DNA of 64,000 bases from Butyrivibrio sp. (GCF_017433805.1 NZ_JAFRGN010000040.1:96039-160038); one strand, 5' to 3'; counted from the stretch's first letter, positions 17,617-27,970 are shown. A program made the numbers and translations. The notes: generated by a model not told the origin, from the sequence alone.

Positions 17617-18447
17617 TTATCTCTTAAGTCCATTAGCAGTCTGCATCATCTCATCTGTTGTCTGGATTGCTGTTGAGTTCATTTCATATGCTCTCTGAGC
17701 AACGATCAGGTTAACCATCTCAGTAGCAACGTTTACATTAGAGCCCTCAAGGTATCCCTGAACGATCTCACTCTTCTTGATTCCGCCAGCTGCTGTTGAC
17801 TCATTGATAGCTGCTCCACTTGCAGGAGTCTCCATAAATGCTACGCTGCCGACTCTCTCAAGACCTTCTCTGTTAGGGAACTGCCACAATCCGATCTGGA
17901 AACCAAGGTCCTGAGGAACACCTGCTTCATCAGGATAATAAATCTTGCCATCGCCGGCGATTGTAATACGGCTGGCAACTCTGTTTCCGTCAACCGTAAT
18001 TTCTTTTCCTGTAGTATCCAGAACCTTGTTACCTTCTGAAGTAGTCAGAACAAGAGATGTTCCACCAGCATCAGCAAGAGCCCAGCTGAAGTTACCATTA
18101 CGTGTGTAGAGCTGAGTTGTTCCATCACTATCAAAATAACTAAAGAATCCATCGCCACTGATAGCCAGAGCTGCTGGGTTATCATTAGTCAAAAAAGATC
18201 CCTGCTTAAAATACTGATTTATGGACGCAACACGAGTACCCAAACCTACCTGTGAAGTAACTGGTTTGGGAGCGCCATTAGCTGTAGTTGTAACTGTCTG
18301 AAGTTCCTGATACAGGAGAGATTTAAACTGAGCACCCTGTGCCTTATATCCTGCAGTATTAACATTGGCTAGGTTGTTAGATATAGTATCTACATTAGTC
18401 TGCTGGGCGTTCATACCCGTTGCAGCGGACCATAAACTTCTTACCAT
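17617..18447 (-). CDS. flgG: Flagellar basal-body rod/hook protein FlgG-like
   Basis: This 276-residue structural protein of the distal rod begins MVRSLWSAATGMNAQQ and carries the rod-protein signature ISNNLANVNTAGYKAQ near residue 25. Its middle domain has SGDGFFSYFD, and its C-terminus has the conserved GSNVNVATEMVNLIVAQRAY and QTTDEMMQTANGL. Rod proteins are exported by the flagellar type III system and have no signal peptide. GGAGGTGG lies 5 bases before the start. It is the FlhP counterpart in the Bacillus mbl-flhO-flhP arrangement. Confidence 0.94.
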   Translation of the reverse strand: MVRSLWSAATGMNAQQTNVDTISNNLANVNTAGYKAQGAQFKSLLYQELQTVTTTANGAPKPVTSQVGLGTRVASINQYFKQGSFLTNDNPAALAISGDGFFSYFDSDGTTQLYTRNGNFSWALADAGGTSLVLTTSEGNKVLDTTGKEITVDGNRVASRITIAGDGKIYYPDEAGVPQDLGFQIGLWQFPNREGLERVGSVAFMETPASGAAINESTAAGGIKKSEIVQGYLEGSNVNVATEMVNLIVAQRAYEMNSTAIQTTDEMMQTANGLKR

Positions 18448-18566
18448 AAGCCACCTCCGATTTCGATAATACCTATATTACCGTCCTCCGTGACTGGTAA
18501 TCTTTGTTCTATCTTTATATCGGCCTGAGAACTAGTAGACTTTATTAAAATTTTCTAAATTTTAGA

Positions 18567-19400
18567 TCAGACTTTTCCTATCTGGTTAACTGCTATTTCC
18601 AAAGTGCCATCAATAGTGGTGATCATTCTCTGGTTGGTGTCATAATTTCTCTGTGTTGCGATCATGTTGACCATCTCATCAACAACAGAGACATTGGACT
18701 GTTCAAGAAAGCCTGAATAAACTTTGGCATTAGCCACAACCTCTGCTCCAGCATCATCTCCTGCAGGAATGTATAAATTCTCGCCGTAGTGAAGGAGGTT
18801 ATCATAGCTTATTCTTCCATCAGGATAAACAGTCGCCTCAAAGTCATAAACACCGATCTTGGCTACGACATTACCATCCTGAATGATATTTCCAAGAGTA
18901 TCAACCTCTACAGGAAGGTTAGGATCCATCTGAATGTGGCTTCCGCCATCATCAAGGACAAAATCACCATCCTGAGTTGTAAGCACTCCATCAATATTCA
19001 TGGTAAAGCATCCATCTCTGGTGTACATTACATCCATCTCACCAGCCGTATCTCTTTCGATATTGACGGCCTTATTAGTATATTCCACAGCAAAAAAGCC
19101 ACGTCCACCAATAGCGAAGTCGAAGGTATTCTTAGTCTCCTTCATAGGCCCTTCGCTCCAGTCAACGTAGCCCTCTCCAATTTTAACACCAGGATTAATG
19201 ATGCCCAGTCCACGTGCAGTGTATAGAGCATCAGTATAATCCTTTATTTTCAGTGCAAGCTGGTCACTAAAAGCCTGCGCTGTTAATCCTTCTTTTTTGT
19301 ATCCGTTAGTATTGGCATTCGCAAGATTGTTGGTCAGCACATCCATTCTGCGCTGTTCATTGATCATTCCTGTGTAAGCAGTGTAAAGACCTTTTACCAT
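18567..19400 (-). CDS. Flagellar hook-basal body protein FlgF/FlhO-like
   Basis: This 277-residue rod-family protein starts MVKGLYTAYTGMINEQRR with LTNNLANANTNGYKKEG near 22-38, GGRGFFAVEYTN in the middle and QSNVSVVDEMVNMIATQRNY with a short terminal helix at the C-terminus. It is a paralogue of the FlgG-like protein downstream and corresponds by position to FlhO. The two genes are separated by 119 bases in which I see nothing clear. It would form part of the proximal rod. Confidence 0.9.
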   Translation of the reverse strand: MVKGLYTAYTGMINEQRRMDVLTNNLANANTNGYKKEGLTAQAFSDQLALKIKDYTDALYTARGLGIINPGVKIGEGYVDWSEGPMKETKNTFDFAIGGRGFFAVEYTNKAVNIERDTAGEMDVMYTRDGCFTMNIDGVLTTQDGDFVLDDGGSHIQMDPNLPVEVDTLGNIIQDGNVVAKIGVYDFEATVYPDGRISYDNLLHYGENLYIPAGDDAGAEVVANAKVYSGFLEQSNVSVVDEMVNMIATQRNYDTNQRMITTIDGTLEIAVNQIGKV

Positions 19401-19456
19401 CCAATTTTCCTCATACCATCCTGGTCTTATCTACTATTCAATCCGTGAATAGGGTA

Positions 19457-20449
19457 TTAATCCTCATGGTAACCAACGATAAATTCAACGTAACGACCTG
19501 TTCCAATAGCAACTGCTGTCATAGGGTCCTCTGCTGTCATAGTGTTGATGCCTGTCTTGGAATAGATAAGATCCTCAAGTCCACGAAGAAGTGCGCCACC
19601 GCCTGTAAGAACGATTCCTCTGTCGGCGATATCAGCTGCAAGCTCAGGTGGAGTGTTCTCAAGAACACTGTGGATAGCTTCGATAATCTGTGATGTAGGT
19701 TCTCTGAGCGCTTCCTCTGTCTCCTCAGATGATACTCTTACAGTCTTAGGAAGACCTGTTACAAGGTTTCTACCTCTGACATCCATGTAATCATCCTCAG
19801 CACGTGGGTAAGCTGATCCAATCTTGATCTTAATATCTTCTGCAGTACGATCACCGATGAGAAGATTGTGCTTCTTTCTCATGTAACGAACGATAGCTTC
19901 GTCGAAATCGTCTCCTGCAACCTTAACTGATGTACTAACAACTGTTCCACCAAGTGAGATAACTGCGATATCAGAAGTACCACCACCGATATCAACGATC
20001 ATGTTACCACATGGCTTGGTGATGTCGATTCCAGCTCCGATAGCAGCTGCAATAGGCTCCTCGATAGTCTTAACGTCCCTTGCTCCGCAAAGTCTTGTAG
20101 CATCCTCAACGGCCTTCTTCTCAACTTCTGTAGCACCACTTGGTACACATACAGCGATGAATGGCTTACGATGGATTCTGCGGCCGATAGCCTTCTTGAT
20201 GAAGTATCTCATCATCTGCTCTGTAATCTTGTAGTTGGAAATAACTCCCTGTCTAAGAGGTCTTACAGCAACGATGTTACCAGGTGTACGGCCAAGCATA
20301 AGTCTTGCATCCTCACCTATTGCCTTGATCTCTTCTGTATCTCTGTCATAAGCCACAACTGATGGCTCTTTAAGTACTACGCCCTTACCTCTGATATAAA
20401 CAAGTACAGAGGCTGTACCTAAATCAATTCCAATATCTGCGTACTGCAT
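19457..20449 (-). CDS. mbl: Rod shape-determining actin homologue (MreB/Mbl)
   Basis: This 330-residue bacterial actin organises lateral wall synthesis at the membrane. The phosphate-1 loop GIDLGTASVLVY is at 7-18, with the phosphate-2 and adenosine motifs IVDIGGGTSDIAV and GIVLTGGGALLRGL. It starts with YADIGIDLG, without a long amphipathic N-terminus. Placing beside FlhO/FlhP-like genes favours the Mbl name over MreB, and mreC/mreD are absent. A long structured region separates it from uvrA upstream. Confidence 0.93.
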   Translation of the reverse strand: MQYADIGIDLGTASVLVYIRGKGVVLKEPSVVAYDRDTEEIKAIGEDARLMLGRTPGNIVAVRPLRQGVISNYKITEQMMRYFIKKAIGRRIHRKPFIAVCVPSGATEVEKKAVEDATRLCGARDVKTIEEPIAAAIGAGIDITKPCGNMIVDIGGGTSDIAVISLGGTVVSTSVKVAGDDFDEAIVRYMRKKHNLLIGDRTAEDIKIKIGSAYPRAEDDYMDVRGRNLVTGLPKTVRVSSEETEEALREPTSQIIEAIHSVLENTPPELAADIADRGIVLTGGGALLRGLEDLIYSKTGINTMTAEDPMTAVAIGTGRYVEFIVGYHED

Positions 20450-20575
20450 ATTTCCTAAGTACCCCTTTCAAATGTAAAGCAAAACTTCTAGTTCTGCTAA
20501 TTAGCTCATAATATCATTTCGATTATAAACCAAAATATGCACTTTTTAAAGAGGCAAATATTTCTATTCACATCA

Positions 20576-20735
20576 GAATCACGCACTTGCTGCGTGATTC
20601 GTAAGAATATGATGCAAGAGTGAGGGGCGATCTTTTGCGAAGCAAAACTCTAATATCGCCCTGAATTCTACTATGAGCAGTCGTATGACTGTGAATAGTA
20701 GAATGCAAATATCTCCGCTTAGTATATCGGCGGGT
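20576..20735 (-). other. Cluster of four successive hairpins between uvrA and mbl
   Basis: This 294-base gap holds no convincing gene. It contains a perfect stem GAATCACGCA/TGCGTGATTC (20576-20600), then GGGCGAT/ATCGCCC (20625-20661) with an inner TTTTGC/GCAAAA, then ATTCTACTA/TAGTAGAAT (20665-20704) with an inner CAGTC/GACTG, and a looser GCAAA/TTTGC-bounded stem that encloses a CCGC/GCGG pair (20705-20740). All four would form in the minus-strand transcript between the uvrA stop and mbl start. It may be a structured RNA, a tandem terminator/attenuator or an interspersed repeat. Confidence 0.6.
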
Positions 20736-20743
20736 TTGCGCAG

Positions 20744-23641
20744 TTACTTTAGCATTTTTTTGATATATGCACCGGTGTATGACTTCTTGCACTTGGCAAC
20801 TTCCTCAGGAGTTCCGGACACAACTACTGTTCCGCCGCCAGAACCACCCTCAGGTCCCATATCGATGATATAATCGCCAGTCTTGATAACATCAAGATTG
20901 TGCTCAATGACAACTACCGTGTTGCCCTGCTCTACAAGCTTGTGCATGATCTTGACCAGTTTCTGAACATCCGCAAAGTGAAGACCAGTAGTAGGCTCAT
21001 CCAAAATGTAAACCGTCTTACCAGTTCCAACCTTACTGAGCTCTGTAGCCAGCTTGATACGCTGAGCTTCACCACCTGACAGCTCAGTACTTGGCTGTCC
21101 AAGCTTGATATAACCAAGTCCTACATCATACAGAGTCTGAATCTTGCGCTTGATAGTCTTAACATTCTCAAAGAAGCCCAGTGCCTCTTCAACAGTCATA
21201 TCAAGAACATCATAAATGCTCTTGCCCTTATACTTAACTTCCAGAGTCTCGTGATTATATCTCATTCCCTTACATACTTCGCAAGGAACGTATACGTCCG
21301 GAAGGAAATGCATCTCGATCTTGATGATTCCGTCACCGCCGCAGGCTTCACATCTACCGCCCTTGACGTTAAAAGAAAATCTGCCCTTCTTGTAGCCTCT
21401 TGCCTTAGCATCAGGAGTTCCGGCAAAGAGATCCCTTATCATGTCAAAAACACCTGTGTATGTGGCAGGGTTAGATCTTGGTGTTCTACCAATAGGTGAC
21501 TGGTCAATAGCAATAACCTTATCCACCTGATCAAGCCCCTCTATATCCTTGTGCTTGCCAGGGATGCATCTTGCCCTATTGAGGTCTCTTGCAAGACGCT
21601 TATACAATATCTCATTGACCAGTGAACTCTTACCTGAGCCTGAAACACCAGTTACTATAGTCATGACTCCAAGTGGAATCTGAACATCAATATTCTTGAG
21701 GTTATTTTCCTGCGCTCCAATAACCTTGATAAAGCCTGTAGGTTTTCTCCTGTCTGCTGGCACCTCAATCTTGAGCTTGCCTGACAGATACTGGCCGGTA
21801 ATAGACTCTTTTACCTGCATGATCTCTTCTGCAGTACCAGTAGCTACGATCTTACCACCGTGTGAGCCTGCTCCAGGGCCAACATCCACGATATAATCTG
21901 CTGCCCTCATGGTATCCTCATCATGCTCTACAACAATAAGGGTATTGCCTAAATCTCTCAGATTCTTGAGGGTATTAAGGAGCTTGTCATTATCCCTCTG
22001 ATGAAGACCGATACTAGGCTCATCCAGGATGTAGCATACTCCACAAAGTCCTGAACCAATCTGTGTTGCAAGCCTGATTCTCTGCGCTTCACCACCAGAA
22101 AGAGTACCTGTAGCTCTTGAAAGAGACAGATAATCAAGACCTACATCGATGAGGAATCCAACTCTTGCCCTTATCTCCTTGAGTACCTGGGCACCGATGA
22201 CCATCTGCTGCTCAGACAGATTAAGGTTCTCAAGATAATCATGAAGCTCACCGATGGACATGGATGTGATCTCATAGATATTCTTGTCGTCTACTGTTAC
22301 AGCCAGTGATTCCTTCTTAAGTCTCTGACCACCGCAGAGCTGACAAGGAGTGATTCTCATATACTCCTCATACTCAGCCTTCATGTTCTCAGAGAAGGTC
22401 TCTTTATATCTCTGCTCAACATTCTTGATAAGTCCATCAAAAAGAACTGGATAATCGCCAACACCCCTGCTGCCCTCATAGTGTACATTAACCATCTTGT
22501 CAGCACCGTGGATCAGCATGTGACGTACATTCTCAGGAAGATCCTGATATGGAGTATCAAGGCTAAACTTATAAGCCTTGGCAAGAGCCTTGAGCGTAGC
22601 GTTAGTGAAGCTTCCCTCTTTGTTGGAGGACTGCCAGCCCATAACTACGATACATCCATCATTAAGAGAAAGACTCTTATCAGGGATCATCAGATCCTCA
22701 TCAAACTCCATCTTGTAACCAAGTCCGAAACAGTCCGGGCATGCACCAAATGGGTTGTTAAAAGAAAAGCTTCTTGGTTCAATCTCTGGAATACTGACAC
22801 CACAATCCGGGCATGCAAAATTTTGGCTAAAGCTAAGCTCCTCGCCATCTATAACATCCACAAGAAGAAGCCCATCTGCCAGTGCAAGAGCACTCTCAAC
22901 AGAGTCTGTAAGTCTCCTTCTGAGGTTCTCATTATCCTTGTGAACTACAATTCTATCTACAATGATCTCAATAGAGTGCTTGATGTTCTTATCAAGCTTG
23001 ATCTCTTCCTCTGAGATCTCATACTGGCTTCCGTCAATTCTGGCTCTCACATAGCCTGCTCTTCTGGCTCTGTCCAGAGTCTTGGCATGCTCACCCTTTT
23101 TACCTCTTACTACAGGTGCCATGATCTGAAGCTTAGTATCCTCACCAAGAGACATGATCTGATCGCACATTTCATCAACAGTCTGGCGTCTTATTTCTCT
23201 TCCGCAGTTAGGGCAGTGTGGAATACCAATTCTGGCATACAAAAGTCTGAAATGGTCATAAATCTCAGTAACTGTACCAACTGTTGATCTAGGGTTCTTG
23301 TTGGTAGACTTCTGATCAATAGAGATAGTAGGTGAAAGTCCCTCTATTCTCTCAACATTCGGCTTGTCCATCTGTCCCAGGAACATTCTGGCATAGGAAG
23401 ACAATGACTCCATATAGCGTCTCTGTCCTTCTGCAAAAATTGTATCGAAGGCAAGAGAAGACTTGCCAGAGCCGGAAAGACCTGTAAATACAGTGAGTGT
23501 CTCCCTTGGAATCTTGACACTTACATTCTTGAGATTATGTTCATTGGCACCACGAACCCTGATATAGTCATGAATATCAGAGGGCAAAATCCTCTTGGTC
23601 GTGGTATTCTTCTTGGTCATCTTACTATTTTCAACTGTCAT
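20744..23641 (-). CDS. uvrA: Excinuclease ABC subunit A
   Basis: This 965-residue damage-recognition ATPase of nucleotide excision repair acts with UvrB. Two ABC modules are present, with P-loops GLSGSGKSS at 54-62 and GVSGSGKSS in the second half, two signature motifs ([13 protein letters not shown] and [13 protein letters not shown]), and zinc modules (CPNCGRE, CPDCG...[14 protein letters not shown]...CEVCKG). CGGAGC lies 6 bases upstream of the start. It follows uvrB by 40 bases, so it is probably under the same LexA control. Confidence 0.98.
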   Translation of the reverse strand: MTVENSKMTKKNTTTKRILPSDIHDYIRVRGANEHNLKNVSVKIPRETLTVFTGLSGSGKSSLAFDTIFAEGQRRYMESLSSYARMFLGQMDKPNVERIEGLSPTISIDQKSTNKNPRSTVGTVTEIYDHFRLLYARIGIPHCPNCGREIRRQTVDEMCDQIMSLGEDTKLQIMAPVVRGKKGEHAKTLDRARRAGYVRARIDGSQYEISEEEIKLDKNIKHSIEIIVDRIVVHKDNENLRRRLTDSVESALALADGLLLVDVIDGEELSFSQNFACPDCGVSIPEIEPRSFSFNNPFGACPDCFGLGYKMEFDEDLMIPDKSLSLNDGCIVVMGWQSSNKEGSFTNATLKALAKAYKFSLDTPYQDLPENVRHMLIHGADKMVNVHYEGSRGVGDYPVLFDGLIKNVEQRYKETFSENMKAEYEEYMRITPCQLCGGQRLKKESLAVTVDDKNIYEITSMSIGELHDYLENLNLSEQQMVIGAQVLKEIRARVGFLIDVGLDYLSLSRATGTLSGGEAQRIRLATQIGSGLCGVCYILDEPSIGLHQRDNDKLLNTLKNLRDLGNTLIVVEHDEDTMRAADYIVDVGPGAGSHGGKIVATGTAEEIMQVKESITGQYLSGKLKIEVPADRRKPTGFIKVIGAQENNLKNIDVQIPLGVMTIVTGVSGSGKSSLVNEILYKRLARDLNRARCIPGKHKDIEGLDQVDKVIAIDQSPIGRTPRSNPATYTGVFDMIRDLFAGTPDAKARGYKKGRFSFNVKGGRCEACGGDGIIKIEMHFLPDVYVPCEVCKGMRYNHETLEVKYKGKSIYDVLDMTVEEALGFFENVKTIKRKIQTLYDVGLGYIKLGQPSTELSGGEAQRIKLATELSKVGTGKTVYILDEPTTGLHFADVQKLVKIMHKLVEQGNTVVVIEHNLDVIKTGDYIIDMGPEGGSGGGTVVVSGTPEEVAKCKKSYTGAYIKKMLK

Positions 23642-23681
23642 AATATGCTCCGATTAATACTAATTCACACAGTGATATTTA

Positions 23682-25673
23682 TTACTTACCTTCAGTCAGG
23701 TCATTAAGAATCTTCTTAAGCTCTATCATCTGATCACGCAGCGTAGCAGCAGTCTCGAAATCCAGCTCCGTAGCAGCTTTCTTCATCTTCTTTTGAACCT
23801 GTCCGATGAGTTTCTCAAGCTCTGCCTGATCCATAGACTCAGGATCCTTCTCAAACTTAACCTCTTCCTTGGCAACGGCCTTGGTCACAGCGATAAGATC
23901 ACGAACTGCCTTCTTGATAGTCTGTGGCGTGATGCCATGCTCCTCATTGTACTTCTCCTGAATCGCACGACGCCTCTTGGTCTCATCAATGGCCTTCTGC
24001 ATAGATTCTGTCATGTTATCAGCATACATGATAACCCGGCCTTCAGAGTTTCTGGCTGCTCGTCCAATAGTCTGAATAAGCGATGTCTCAGATCGTAGGA
24101 ACCCCTCTTTATCCGCATCAATAATAGCAACCAGCGAAATCTCAGGAATATCAAGACCTTCTCTTAGAAGGTTAATGCCGACGAGAACATCAAATACATC
24201 AAGTCGCATATCTCTGATGATTTCTGATCTCTCAAGAGTATCGATATCTGAATGCAGGTACTTAACCCTGATTCCTGACTCTGCAAGATATTCTGTCAAG
24301 TCCTCAGCCATTCTCTTAGTAAGGGTTGTTACAAGAACCTTGTTCTTCTTATCAACTTCTGTCCTGATCTCACCAATGAGATCGTCAATCTGTCCCTCAA
24401 CCGGCCTTACGGAGATTTCTGGATCCAAAAGACCTGTAGGCCTGATTACCTGCTCTGTCCTAAGGAGTTCATGTTCCTCCTCATACTTACCAGGAGTAGC
24501 AGAACAAAACAACATCTGATCTATATGAGACTCAAACTCTTCAAAGTTAAGAGGTCTGTTGTCAAGCGCAGATGGAAGTCTGAAGCCATAGTCAACCAGA
24601 GTAAGCTTCCTACTCCTGTCGCCGTGATACATGGCTCCAACCTGAGGAATAGTCATATGTGACTCATCCACAATTATCAAAAAGTCCCTGTCAAAGAAGT
24701 CCAAAAGCGTAAGAGGTGGTTCACCAGGCTTCATAAAATTAAGGTGTCTTGAGTAGTTCTCAATACCCGAGCAAAAGCCAGTCTCCCTCATCATCTCAAC
24801 ATCAAAATTAGTACGCTCAGATATTCTCTGAGCCTCAATAAGCCTGTCTTCCCCCTTAAAGAACTTGATCTGCTCCTCAAGCTCCTTCTCAATATTGTCG
24901 CAGGCCATATTGATCTTCTCCTGTGGAACAACATAGTGAGAAGCAGGATAAATCATAACGTGAGACAGCTCACTTCTGACCTTGGCTGTAACAGGCTCAA
25001 CCTCACAGATTCTATCTATCTCATCTCCAAAGAACTCAACACGGATCAGATAATCATCAGCATTAGCTGGGAAAATCTCGATTGTATCTCCGCGCACCCT
25101 GAAGTTACATCTGCTAAGCTCCAGATCATTACGATTATACTGAATAGCCACCAGCTCTTTGATCGTCTCATCTCTATCCTTGCGCATCCCAGGACGCAGA
25201 GAAATAGACATCCCCTTAAATTCCTCAGGGCTACCAAGACCATAGATACATGACACACTGGCAACAACAATTACATCCTTGCGCTCTGCAAGAGATGCTG
25301 TTGCCGAGAGTCTGAGCTTATCTATCTCGTCATTGATAGATGAATCCTTGGCAATATACGTATCTGTCTGGGGAACATAAGCCTCTGGCTGATAATAGTC
25401 ATAGTAAGATACAAAGTACTCAACAGCATTCTCCGGGAAGAATTCCTTCATCTCGCCGTAGAGCTGTCCTGCCAGAGTTTTATTATGAGAAATGATCAGC
25501 GTAGGCTTCTGCAGAGCCTGTATAACATTGGCCATGGTAAAAGTCTTACCAGATCCTGTTACTCCCAGAAGAGTCTCAAACTGATTGCCAGCCTTGAACC
25601 CCTCAACCAGCTCCTTAATAGCCTGTGGCTGATCACCTGTAGGTTTAAAATCACTATGTAACTTGAACTCCAT
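23682..25673 (-). CDS. uvrB: Excinuclease ABC subunit B
   Basis: The protein has 663 residues, the normal length. UvrB verifies lesions and loads UvrC. Walker A GVTGSGKT is at 37-44. The damage-probing beta-hairpin ([19 protein letters not shown]), DESH, SATPG and the helicase end TIGRAARN follow. The C-terminal UVR domain ([15 protein letters not shown]) contacts UvrC. The start is set at the ATG opening [15 protein letters not shown] because a TTG 12 codons earlier has no ribosome site. A LexA box and a 17-spaced promoter lie upstream. Confidence 0.97.
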   Translation of the reverse strand: MEFKLHSDFKPTGDQPQAIKELVEGFKAGNQFETLLGVTGSGKTFTMANVIQALQKPTLIISHNKTLAGQLYGEMKEFFPENAVEYFVSYYDYYQPEAYVPQTDTYIAKDSSINDEIDKLRLSATASLAERKDVIVVASVSCIYGLGSPEEFKGMSISLRPGMRKDRDETIKELVAIQYNRNDLELSRCNFRVRGDTIEIFPANADDYLIRVEFFGDEIDRICEVEPVTAKVRSELSHVMIYPASHYVVPQEKINMACDNIEKELEEQIKFFKGEDRLIEAQRISERTNFDVEMMRETGFCSGIENYSRHLNFMKPGEPPLTLLDFFDRDFLIIVDESHMTIPQVGAMYHGDRSRKLTLVDYGFRLPSALDNRPLNFEEFESHIDQMLFCSATPGKYEEEHELLRTEQVIRPTGLLDPEISVRPVEGQIDDLIGEIRTEVDKKNKVLVTTLTKRMAEDLTEYLAESGIRVKYLHSDIDTLERSEIIRDMRLDVFDVLVGINLLREGLDIPEISLVAIIDADKEGFLRSETSLIQTIGRAARNSEGRVIMYADNMTESMQKAIDETKRRRAIQEKYNEEHGITPQTIKKAVRDLIAVTKAVAKEEVKFEKDPESMDQAELEKLIGQVQKKMKKAATELDFETAATLRDQMIELKKILNDLTEGK

Positions 25674-25742
25674 CTTGCCCGCTTTCTCGTGAAATCGTTC
25701 AACGTCCAATTCAATAAATCACAATTAATTCGTCATGGAGCA

Positions 25743-25771
25743 AGTATAACATCATTAAAAATATATGTCTA
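25743..25771 (-). promoter_or_regulatory. Promoter of uvrB-uvrA
   Basis: On the minus strand TAGACA (25766-25771) and TATACT (25743-25748) are separated by exactly 17 bases, about 70 bases upstream of the uvrB ATG. A LexA box sits 9 bases upstream of the -35. Confidence 0.65.
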
Positions 25772-25780
25772 TAATTTTAG

Positions 25781-25792
25781 GAACATATGTTC
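25781..25792. promoter_or_regulatory. LexA (DinR) operator of uvrBA
   Basis: GAACATATGTTC is a perfect palindrome matching the Gram-positive SOS box core GAAC-N4-GTTC. It lies just upstream of the uvrB promoter and between uvrB and the end of the preceding operon, so uvrBA should be induced by DNA damage. Confidence 0.85.
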
Positions 25793-25811
25793 AGTGCAGA
25801 TCATTAAATCA

Positions 25812-26051
25812 CTATAAATTCAGCGAATCATAGGTATAAACCAGATCCTGCTCAATTACAAAATCATCCTCTGAAAACTCCTCACTGTAATCTATCGCTT
25901 CCAGAAGCCTTGTGGTACACATAGCTGCTGTTGCCTTGCCTTCAACCGCTTTGACAGGCTCTTCACCTTCATTTCCCAGAAGGCTTCCAATTCCAAGTAT
26001 CACCACCAGCGCAATCATCACGATTGCGAAAGTATAAACAAAAATCATCAT
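25812..26051 (-). CDS. Small single-helix membrane protein downstream of the kinase
   Basis: This 79-residue protein has one N-terminal hydrophobic helix (about 4-25), an acidic hinge (GNEGEEPVKAVEGK) and a soluble tail rich in Glu and Asp (EAIDYSEEFSEDDFVIEQD). No family is recognised. Its start overlaps the kinase stop by 4 bases, which strongly implies co-translation with the kinase and phosphatase. It could be a partner or substrate of the kinase; that is inference. Confidence 0.7.
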   Translation of the reverse strand: MMIFVYTFAIVMIALVVILGIGSLLGNEGEEPVKAVEGKATAAMCTTRLLEAIDYSEEFSEDDFVIEQDLVYTYDSLNL

Positions 26052-27034
26052 TCTATATCTATAACCTCGTCATTCTCGTTAAACAAATAATTCTCAATCC
26101 ACAACCTGGCGTAGCCAAGCCTTATTCTCACAGCAGGGAGTCTTGCAGACATATCCGCAGTAGCATAATCTGTCAGTTCCTCACCCTTTATGATTCCCGC
26201 AGATATGATCAGTGATAAGCATGAAGCCAGCGCCATTACCTTTAAAGCACCCTTAATCTTTCTAAGCTTCTTTCTCTTTGGCAGCGCCCCCAGTTCCTCC
26301 TGAATCTCTTTAAAAGACCTGAATCTATCCTCTCTGTCTGCTCTTGTGCACTTCTCAACTATCCCCAAAAGGTCCTGTGAAATTCCTTTGACTCCATTTT
26401 TCTTGTAATTAACCACAGCGTCCATGTCCCTTGTATCAACTCCTGATACCAGCTGCAAAAGAGTCATTCCAAAGCAGAAAATATCCGTTCTGGGATCAGT
26501 CTGTCCCAGATATCCAAACTGCTCTGGCGCCGCAAACCCAAGCGTTCCCAGGTTCAGTGTATCTGCCCTCTCACCTCTTTCATAGAACCTGGCTGCGCCA
26601 TAATCAATAAGACTAACATGACCATCTGGCTTCATAACGATATTGGCAGGCTTAAGGTCCCTGTATATTATTGGAGAACGTCTCCCATGAAGATATCTCA
26701 TAATCCCAGCAAGCTCATATGCTATTCGTAGAGCATCCTTCTCAGCAAATGTTCCCTTTGTCAAAAGAACTTTCTCAAGACTGTTACCCGGCACATACTC
26801 CAGTACTATTTCTTCAGGGCTTCTCTTATAAAGCTTTGGAATTGCCTCATGATCAAGCCCCTCCAGAACTCTACTCTCATTAAAAAGGTTCTTTTTCTCT
26901 ATTTCATCCAGCTCGCCTTCAGCGGATTTGCACCTCTTTATGGTCACAAGCTGCCCTGACTCTATCTCTTTTCCCAGAAAAGCATTGCAATTTCCGTCAC
27001 TGCCAAGAGGCTTAATAATCTCATATCCTTCCAT
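26048..27034 (-). CDS. Membrane-anchored Ser/Thr protein kinase without PASTA repeats
   Basis: This 328-residue Hanks-type kinase has the ATP lysine K33 (VTIKRCK), catalytic loop YRDLKPAN at 124-131 (D126, K128, N131), and D144 in a DYG motif where most kinases have DFG. GTLGFAAPEQFG follows as the activation and APE region. After about residue 235 there is a basic stretch, one transmembrane helix (about 264-282) and a 46-residue outer tail with no PASTA repeat. The start is placed at EGYEIIKPLG, preceded by GTGAGG; an earlier frame Met lies inside the phosphatase gene. It forms a unit with the PP2C gene upstream (7 bases). Confidence 0.92.
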   Translation of the reverse strand: MEGYEIIKPLGSDGNCNAFLGKEIESGQLVTIKRCKSAEGELDEIEKKNLFNESRVLEGLDHEAIPKLYKRSPEEIVLEYVPGNSLEKVLLTKGTFAEKDALRIAYELAGIMRYLHGRRSPIIYRDLKPANIVMKPDGHVSLIDYGAARFYERGERADTLNLGTLGFAAPEQFGYLGQTDPRTDIFCFGMTLLQLVSGVDTRDMDAVVNYKKNGVKGISQDLLGIVEKCTRADREDRFRSFKEIQEELGALPKRKKLRKIKGALKVMALASCLSLIISAGIIKGEELTDYATADMSARLPAVRIRLGYARLWIENYLFNENDEVIDIE

Positions 27035-27041
27035 ATCAGCC

Positions 27042-27824
27042 TCACATTTCCAGGCACATGGCAGCCACAGTAATATTATCGTCCTCGGATTTATCCTTTG
27101 CCTTGTCCGCAAGCTTCCTGCACTGTTCCAGCATTTCTTCATCCGTAATGCACATCTGAGGGCAGAGCTTTGTCCTTAGATCCTCAGCTTCAAGAGTTCT
27201 CCAAAAGCCATCACTGCAGGCAACTATCGTAGTATTTCCTTTTAAGACGCCCTTTTTGATCTCGGGCACAGGCGCATGTGCTGTTCCTAGACACTGAAGT
27301 AAAACAGACTTCTCCTCATCACTTGCCGCTTCACTTTCAGAAACAAGTCCCTTATCCAGCTTATCCTGAACCACGCTCTGATCCTTGGTAAGTCGGTCCA
27401 CTTCCTTGGCACTTACTGCATATAGCCTGGAATCTCCCACATTTACAGACAGGTACTTATTTCCGATCTGCAAAAGAGCTGTCAGCGTAGTTCCAAGCTG
27501 AACATTCCTGTGCTTACCATATCTTTTCAAGTCGCCATTTATTCTTCTGATCATTCTGTCAAAAGAGCCTTCTACAGCTTCCCATAGGTCTTTTTCCGAC
27601 AGATTCTGCAAAAGACTGAGCTCCTCATGAAACCAGGATTCCAAAGTCCTGATAGCTTTACAGCTTGCCACTTCGCCTTTGGACAGGCCTCCCATACCAT
27701 CACACACAGCAACAAGAGATATTCTTCCATGATTCTTTGTATTGGCCACTTTGATAAGTGCCGCGTCCTGGTTAACATCTCTGGTTGTTCCCACATCAGT
27801 ATAAATACATGCTTTTACTTTCAT
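27042..27824 (-). CDS. PP2C-family Ser/Thr protein phosphatase
   Basis: This 260-residue cytoplasmic metal-dependent phosphatase keeps the PP2C metal ligands: TRDVNQD near 14-20, VCDGMGG near 39-45, VNVGDSRLYAV in the middle, ACSDG and DDNITV near the end. It presumably reverses phosphorylation by the adjacent kinase, as with PrpC/PrkC, and its gene comes first in the three-gene unit. A direct repeat of GCTCGAAT and an A-rich stretch lie upstream. The physiological target is unknown. Confidence 0.93.
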   Translation of the reverse strand: MKVKACIYTDVGTTRDVNQDAALIKVANTKNHGRISLVAVCDGMGGLSKGEVASCKAIRTLESWFHEELSLLQNLSEKDLWEAVEGSFDRMIRRINGDLKRYGKHRNVQLGTTLTALLQIGNKYLSVNVGDSRLYAVSAKEVDRLTKDQSVVQDKLDKGLVSESEAASDEEKSVLLQCLGTAHAPVPEIKKGVLKGNTTIVACSDGFWRTLEAEDLRTKLCPQMCITDEEMLEQCRKLADKAKDKSEDDNITVAAMCLEM

Positions 27825-27919
27825 AACTTCCTTTCCTTACCAAATATTGCCTAAACAAAAATGGAAAAAACGCTCGAATCGAGCTGCTCGAATGGGAGAA
27901 TCCCCAATCTTCTGATAAT

Positions 27920-27950
27920 AAAAAATGACTGTGCCAAAAAGCACAGTCAT
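27920..27950 (-). terminator. Rho-independent terminator after ctpA
   Basis: A perfect ATGACTGTGC/GCACAGTCAT stem with a 6-base loop is followed on the minus strand by TTTTTATTA. It ends the ftsE-ftsX-pcsB-like-ctpA operon. Confidence 0.9.
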
Positions 27951-27970
27951 GAATAATACTATTTATGTTT

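Noticed and set aside
20568-20792. 74-codon minus-strand frame in the hairpin cluster
   Set aside because: Rich in His/Arg/Tyr, runs through stems and into the uvrA end, and has no ribosome site; better seen as noncoding structure.
27871-27893. Direct repeat GCTCGAAT upstream of the phosphatase gene
   Set aside because: Two 8-base copies only, with no matching known operator; could be chance.
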